Assembly: GCA_025144025.1 (NCBI GenBank)
Contig: JALXWS010000005.1
Span: 1 to 64,000, forward strand
Source: Corynebacterium sp. p3-SID1241
Lineage (GTDB): Bacteria > Actinomycetota > Actinomycetes > Mycobacteriales > Mycobacteriaceae
Reading direction: 5' to 3'
DNA length: 64,000 nt
Shown here: positions 60,296 to 64,000 of the stretch, in pieces
Layout: each line of letters opens with the position of its first letter
How positions within the stretch are numbered: position 1 is the stretch's first letter
Program-made: the position numbers and the translations under genes
Notes under the pieces: generated by a model
Seen by the model: only the letters and a program-made list of their open reading frames with translations
Databases searched by the model: none
Told to the model about the DNA's origin: nothing

Positions 60296-62338
60296 CTATC
60301 CAACATGGATGGGGTCAACTATAATCCGCAGCGGCAAGTCATCTTTGCGCGCACTTCGCGCCGCGTTCGCGCTGCGCAATGCACGCCCCAATTGCGAACG
60401 AGGCCCCAGCGGTGTGCGGATGACCAATCGCTGGGGTGGGCCAAAGCGCTGGCTGTCGTATTCACCGGGTAGGGTCTGGCCGTGCGGAAGCGGAACCGGG
60501 CCTAGTACTTCCGCATGCTCTGGCAAATCCACTAAATTGGCGAAACCATCGAGCGAGGCATCTGCGCCGTCGATAGCCGCGAAGTGCACCGCCGGCGGAA
60601 AGCGCACTTCGCGCCGGGCGGCAAGCTCAGTTGCGGCCGCGCCCACCATATCCCACCGGAGAAAGTGCTGAACCACGCTGAGGGATTCGTCCGCGGCTAC
60701 AATAATTCGGCCGCCCTTGAAACGCGGCTGCACCAGCGTCGCCGCCTGTGCCCACTTTGCAAGAGTGTCCTCCGTGGCACGGAGGTCCTGCCGGTTCAGC
60801 AACGCCCCTGCGTCCAAAAGCAGTGCTGCGCCATACGCGCCGGCCTGTACCCTCGGTTCAGCGCCCGGGGTGGCAATGACTAGAGCCGGGGAATTGTCTA
60901 CCGCATCAAGCACCTTGTTCCCGCCCGAGACCACCACGCGGGTATTGGGAAAGGCACGCCCCAACTCCTCAGCGGTGCGCTCGGAGCCTAAGACGATGGC
61001 CCGCAAGCGTGGGGAACCGCATTCAGCGCACCGATGCCGCGCCTCGATGCGCCCACACCACCGGCAGGTAGGCATTCCGACTTCTTCCACACCGCCCTCG
61101 CTTGCCGACGCCCCTTTCGGCGGCAGCCCCAATGGCCCATTGCAGTGGCGGCAACGCGCCGGGGCCCGACACTGACCGCACGCCAAAATGGGCGCGTAGC
61201 CCTTGCGCGGTACTTGAACCAATACTGGTTCCCCACGATCCAGCGCTCGATGCGCGGCTTGGAAGGCTTGGGCCTGCACCGAAGTAGTCCCGCCTTGTAG
61301 ATCGCGGGCAATCGACAGCCCAAACGATCCGACGGCCTCGATGGACGGGCACCGAGCGGCGATCGTATTCTCGCTAGCTACCACATCGTGGGCCCACCCC
61401 GATTCGACAAGAAGTTGGGTTTCCGCAGTGCGGGAATGATTGGCCAAGATCATACTGCAGCCTTCAAAAGCCGAGCGGGTGGTCAACACTTCCCTGGCGT
61501 GGACATATGGTTTGAGGTTATCCACCAGATTATCGTTGCCGTCATCTAGAATCACCGCCAATTGCAGGTCCTTGACTGGTGCGAAAGCCGCGGACCGTGT
61601 CCCAATAACCACACGCGCCTGGCCCACCAGCGCGGAGAGGTAGCGCCGGTAGCGCGCCTGCGGGCCCATACTATTGCTCAGTACGGTAATCTGCTTAGCC
61701 CCTAGAATCTCGCGCAAGGCTGCTTCTAGGATGTCGATGGTTTTCTGATCCGGAGCCACTAGGAGGACGCCGCCTCCTCCTAGCGCCACCTTTGCTGCCA
61801 GGGCCGCCAACGCATGCGCCCAGTCATCCCCCGGGGCAATCTGCCAAGCGGCTCGGGCAAGCTTTCCGGCCAGGATCGAGTCTACGAATGCCTCACCATG
61901 CTGGTAGGCCGACCAACCGGAAAGGTCAGGCTCACTCGTGGTGCCGAGCTCTTCCCAGGGGGTCTGCAGATCGGATTCTTCTGCCTTCGCATGCCGGGGT
62001 GGGATAGCTGAGCGGATAATGTCCGAGCGAACCCCGCCGTAGCGGTCAGCGAGGGCGTCGACAAGCAGAGCCAACTGCGGCGGATAAACCTGGAACGGTG
62101 AGATGATGCGCTCTATAAAACGCAGGTTGCCGCCAAATTCGGAGTCATGCAGCCGTTCTAGGACCACGGCATCAACCAAGCGTCCATTAAAGCGGATGCG
62201 CACCTTAATCCCCGGTCGTACTTTCTCCGAATCCGCCTCTTCTACGAGGTAATCAAAGCCCCGGTCAAGGTGCGCGACTCCTAAAAGCGGCAACACCCGC
62301 GCAACCGGTTTCCGGGTGGCGGGTGTTTTCTTCGGCAT
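60296..62338 (-). CDS. priA: PriA-like primosome protein lacking helicase motifs
   Basis: A 680-residue homologue of replication restart protein PriA. The N-terminal DNA-binding domain (GFDYLVEEADSEKVRPGIKVRIRFNGR) and the zinc-binding cysteine cluster (CGQCRAPARCRHCNGP, then CRWCGRIEARHRCAECG) are present. There is no GKT/S Walker A loop, and the DEEH box reads DDGND, so ATP-driven unwinding is not expected. This is known for actinobacterial PriA proteins. The ATG at 62338 is chosen because longer frames overlap metK. Confidence 0.9.
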   Translation of the reverse strand: MPKKTPATRKPVARVLPLLGVAHLDRGFDYLVEEADSEKVRPGIKVRIRFNGRLVDAVVLERLHDSEFGGNLRFIERIISPFQVYPPQLALLVDALADRYGGVRSDIIRSAIPPRHAKAEESDLQTPWEELGTTSEPDLSGWSAYQHGEAFVDSILAGKLARAAWQIAPGDDWAHALAALAAKVALGGGGVLLVAPDQKTIDILEAALREILGAKQITVLSNSMGPQARYRRYLSALVGQARVVIGTRSAAFAPVKDLQLAVILDDGNDNLVDNLKPYVHAREVLTTRSAFEGCSMILANHSRTAETQLLVESGWAHDVVASENTIAARCPSIEAVGSFGLSIARDLQGGTTSVQAQAFQAAHRALDRGEPVLVQVPRKGYAPILACGQCRAPARCRHCNGPLGLPPKGASASEGGVEEVGMPTCRWCGRIEARHRCAECGSPRLRAIVLGSERTAEELGRAFPNTRVVVSGGNKVLDAVDNSPALVIATPGAEPRVQAGAYGAALLLDAGALLNRQDLRATEDTLAKWAQAATLVQPRFKGGRIIVAADESLSVVQHFLRWDMVGAAATELAARREVRFPPAVHFAAIDGADASLDGFANLVDLPEHAEVLGPVPLPHGQTLPGEYDSQRFGPPQRLVIRTPLGPRSQLGRALRSANAARSARKDDLPLRIIVDPIHVG

Positions 62339-62349
62339 AGGCCTCGATT

Positions 62350-63582
62350 CTACAGGCCGGCGGCAGCGCGCAATGCTTCTACTCGGTTCAGCTGTTCCCA
62401 AGGCAGTTCAACATCGGTACGGCCAAAGTGGCCATAGGCCGCAGTTTGGGCATAAATGGGGCGAAGCAGATCCAGCTCGCGGATGATAGCTGCAGGTCGA
62501 AGGTCAAAAACCCTATTTACCGCAGCTTGAATATTCGCATCGCTCAACCCTTCCTTAGCGGTACCGAAGGTCTCGACGTACAAACCAACCGGCTTTGCAC
62601 GACCAATTGCGTATGCAACCTGTACCTCAGCGCGGTCAGCTAGCCCAGCGGCGACGATATTTTTTGCCACCCACCGCATGGCGTATGCTGCGGAGCGATC
62701 CACCTTGCTGGGATCCTTGCCGGAGAAAGCACCGCCGCCATGACGGGCCATACCACCATAGGTATCAACGATAATCTTGCGTCCGGTTAACCCAGCATCT
62801 CCCATCGGACCACCGAGAATGAAGGAACCGGAAGGGTTCACCAGTAGATTTGTGTCCTTGGTGTAGTACTTTTCCAAGCCCGCATTTTTGATAACCCATT
62901 CCAGAACCTCGCTGCGCAGAGGTCCTTCAAGCCAAGCGCTATCAACCTCGGTATCGTGCTGCGTGGAGATAACCACAGTATCTAGGTGGGAAGGCTCATT
63001 ATCATCGGTGTAGGCAAAGGTAACCTGGGTTTTTCCGTCCGGACGCAGGTGATCGACGATGCCTTCCTTGCGTACTTGTGTCAGGCGACGAGACAACCGG
63101 TGTGCCAAAGCAATAGGCAGCGGCATGTATTCCGCGGTTTCATTTGAAGCGTAGCCAAACATCAGCCCCTGGTCGCCGGCACCAGCGATATCGTTTTCCT
63201 CATCATAATCTTCACCTTGGGCGCGAGCCTCGGTGGAGTTATCTACGCCGGCCCCGATCTCCTGGGATTGCTCGCCAATGGCAATGTTGACGCCACAGGT
63301 ATTGCCGTCGAAGCCGACCTCCGAAGAAGTAAAGCCGATGGACTTCAGAGTATTGCGCACGAGGGCTGGGATTTCTACATATGCCTCGGTGCGTACCTCG
63401 CCCACCACGTGAACCTGTCCCGTGGTCACCAGAGTTTCCACGGCGACGCGGGATTGAGGATCCTTTTCCAGCAAGGCATCGAGGATGGCGTCAGAAATGG
63501 CGTCACAAATCTTGTCGGGATGGCCTTCCGTAACGGACTCGCTGGTAAAAAGACGAGTTGCCACTGCAGCGTTATCAGTCAC
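62350..63582 (-). CDS. metK: S-adenosylmethionine synthase
   Basis: A 410-residue enzyme making SAM from methionine and ATP. Motifs are [37 protein letters not shown] and [22 protein letters not shown]. The GTG at 63582 has AAAGGAAG 5 nt upstream. A consensus McbR operator lies about 75-90 bp upstream, so repression when methionine/SAH pools are high is likely. Confidence 0.97.
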   Translation of the reverse strand: MTDNAAVATRLFTSESVTEGHPDKICDAISDAILDALLEKDPQSRVAVETLVTTGQVHVVGEVRTEAYVEIPALVRNTLKSIGFTSSEVGFDGNTCGVNIAIGEQSQEIGAGVDNSTEARAQGEDYDEENDIAGAGDQGLMFGYASNETAEYMPLPIALAHRLSRRLTQVRKEGIVDHLRPDGKTQVTFAYTDDNEPSHLDTVVISTQHDTEVDSAWLEGPLRSEVLEWVIKNAGLEKYYTKDTNLLVNPSGSFILGGPMGDAGLTGRKIIVDTYGGMARHGGGAFSGKDPSKVDRSAAYAMRWVAKNIVAAGLADRAEVQVAYAIGRAKPVGLYVETFGTAKEGLSDANIQAAVNRVFDLRPAAIIRELDLLRPIYAQTAAYGHFGRTDVELPWEQLNRVEALRAAAGL

Positions 63583-63656
63583 AAAAACTTCCTTTGTTCG
63601 CACTATTGATTCGATGCTGTGGGTTTTCTACGCCCAAGCCTAATACCACACAAGCC

Positions 63657-63672
63657 TAGACCAAGCGGTCTA
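63657..63672. promoter_or_regulatory. McbR operator upstream of metK
   Basis: TAGAC-CAAGCG-GTCTA is an exact match to the published corynebacterial McbR motif TAGAC-N6-GTCTA. metK is a known McbR target in C. glutamicum. It lies in the 109-bp gap between the coaBC stop and the metK start. Confidence 0.85.
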
Positions 63673-63691
63673 TAAATGCAATTTTAGTTGT

Positions 63692-64000
63692 CTAGTCCCG
63701 CAACATTTCATTCACCGCTGCCAAGATTTGAGCGGCCACCACCTGCTTCGAACCATGCTCCACCCGTTGCGGTTCTAGCCCAGAACGCAGAATCCAACCT
63801 TCATTGGATTTCTGGCCGAAAGTCTTATCGCGACCTACTTCATTAGCCATGATTACATCGCAGCCCTTTCGAGCAAACTTCTCTTGCGCGTACTCCAATG
63901 CGGACTTATCGGCATCACCCGTTTCGGCAGCGAATCCTACGATCACGCATTCAGCGGGAAGTTCCGCGCGATCGCGTGCAGCGACCAGCCCTTTTAGTAC
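63692..64000 (-). CDS. coaBC: CoaBC, phosphopantothenate-cysteine ligase end (partial)
   Basis: The C-terminal 102 residues of a gene that runs off the right edge. The sequence VIVGFAAETGDADKSALEYAQEKFARKGCDVIMANEV is the conserved CoaB (synthetase domain) motif, followed by a short helical end. The full protein makes phosphopantetheine for coenzyme A. Its position next to metK and priA matches C. glutamicum. Confidence 0.92.
   Translation of the reverse strand, partial: VLKGLVAARDRAELPAECVIVGFAAETGDADKSALEYAQEKFARKGCDVIMANEVGRDKTFGQKSNEGWILRSGLEPQRVEHGSKQVVAAQILAAVNEMLRD

Noticed and set aside
63583..63691. Looked for a SAM riboswitch before metK
   Set aside because: The 109-bp gap lacks the paired core of any SAM riboswitch that I know; the McbR operator explains the regulation better.

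Overview
The window is a stretch of chromosome from a Corynebacterium (Actinobacteria, moderately high G+C). The genus call rests on gene content and order. The runs acn-acnR, sufR-B-D-C-S-U-T next to mptB, ctaA-qor-ctaB, tkt-tal-zwf-opcA-pgl, gap-pgk-tpiA-secG, whiA-yvcK-rapZ-uvrC-ribH-ribBA-ribE-ribD-rpe-rsmB-fmt-def-priA-metK-coaBC all follow the C. glutamicum arrangement as I remember it. Published corynebacterial operator consensuses also appear at the expected places: AcnR before acn and McbR before metK. I do not assign a species.

Layout. 1-3.1 kb: a TVP38-type membrane protein and three poorly known genes. 3.1-8 kb: ferrochelatase, an NlpC/P60 cell-wall hydrolase, a gene-poor stretch of about 1.7 kb (5.64-7.38 kb) and an Rv1476-like membrane protein. 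8-11.8 kb: aconitase and its repressor AcnR. 11.8-15.5 kb: a nucleoside hydrolase followed by an ECF-type ABC transporter (S, T and a double-ATPase protein). 15.5-21 kb: a nucleotide-binding Rossmann protein, an ACT/UPF0210 pair, a DUF2254 membrane protein and an ABC-F ATPase. 21-27.3 kb: the SUF iron-sulfur operon led by its regulator. 27.6-34.2 kb: mannosyltransferase MptB, an ABC exporter, heme A/heme O synthesis (ctaA, ctaB) and a quinone oxidoreductase. 34.5-41.2 kb: the pentose phosphate operon. 41.3-44.9 kb: secG and the lower-glycolysis genes tpiA, pgk, gap. 45.4-47.1 kb: lactate permease. 47.2-64 kb: one long leftward housekeeping array covering the WhiA/YvcK/RapZ trio, UvrC, riboflavin synthesis, rpe, rsmB, fmt, def, priA, metK and the edge of coaBC.

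The genes are mostly core metabolism: TCA entry, Fe-S assembly, heme and cytochrome oxidase maturation, pentose phosphate and glycolysis, riboflavin and SAM supply. I see no phage, IS element, CRISPR array, rRNA or tRNA. The least explained part is the nucleoside hydrolase/ECF locus. Its ATPase protein carries two complementary half-broken ATP-binding domains, and the transcript has a compact potential three-way junction in front of the S component. Other leads are candidate SufR and GlxR sites, a sequence element shared by the acnR and tkt leaders, many probable leaderless genes with a TAGACT-type -10 box, and the gene-poor 1.7 kb region beside the cell-wall hydrolase.

All family assignments are by eye from protein motifs, length and gene order. 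No database search was run.
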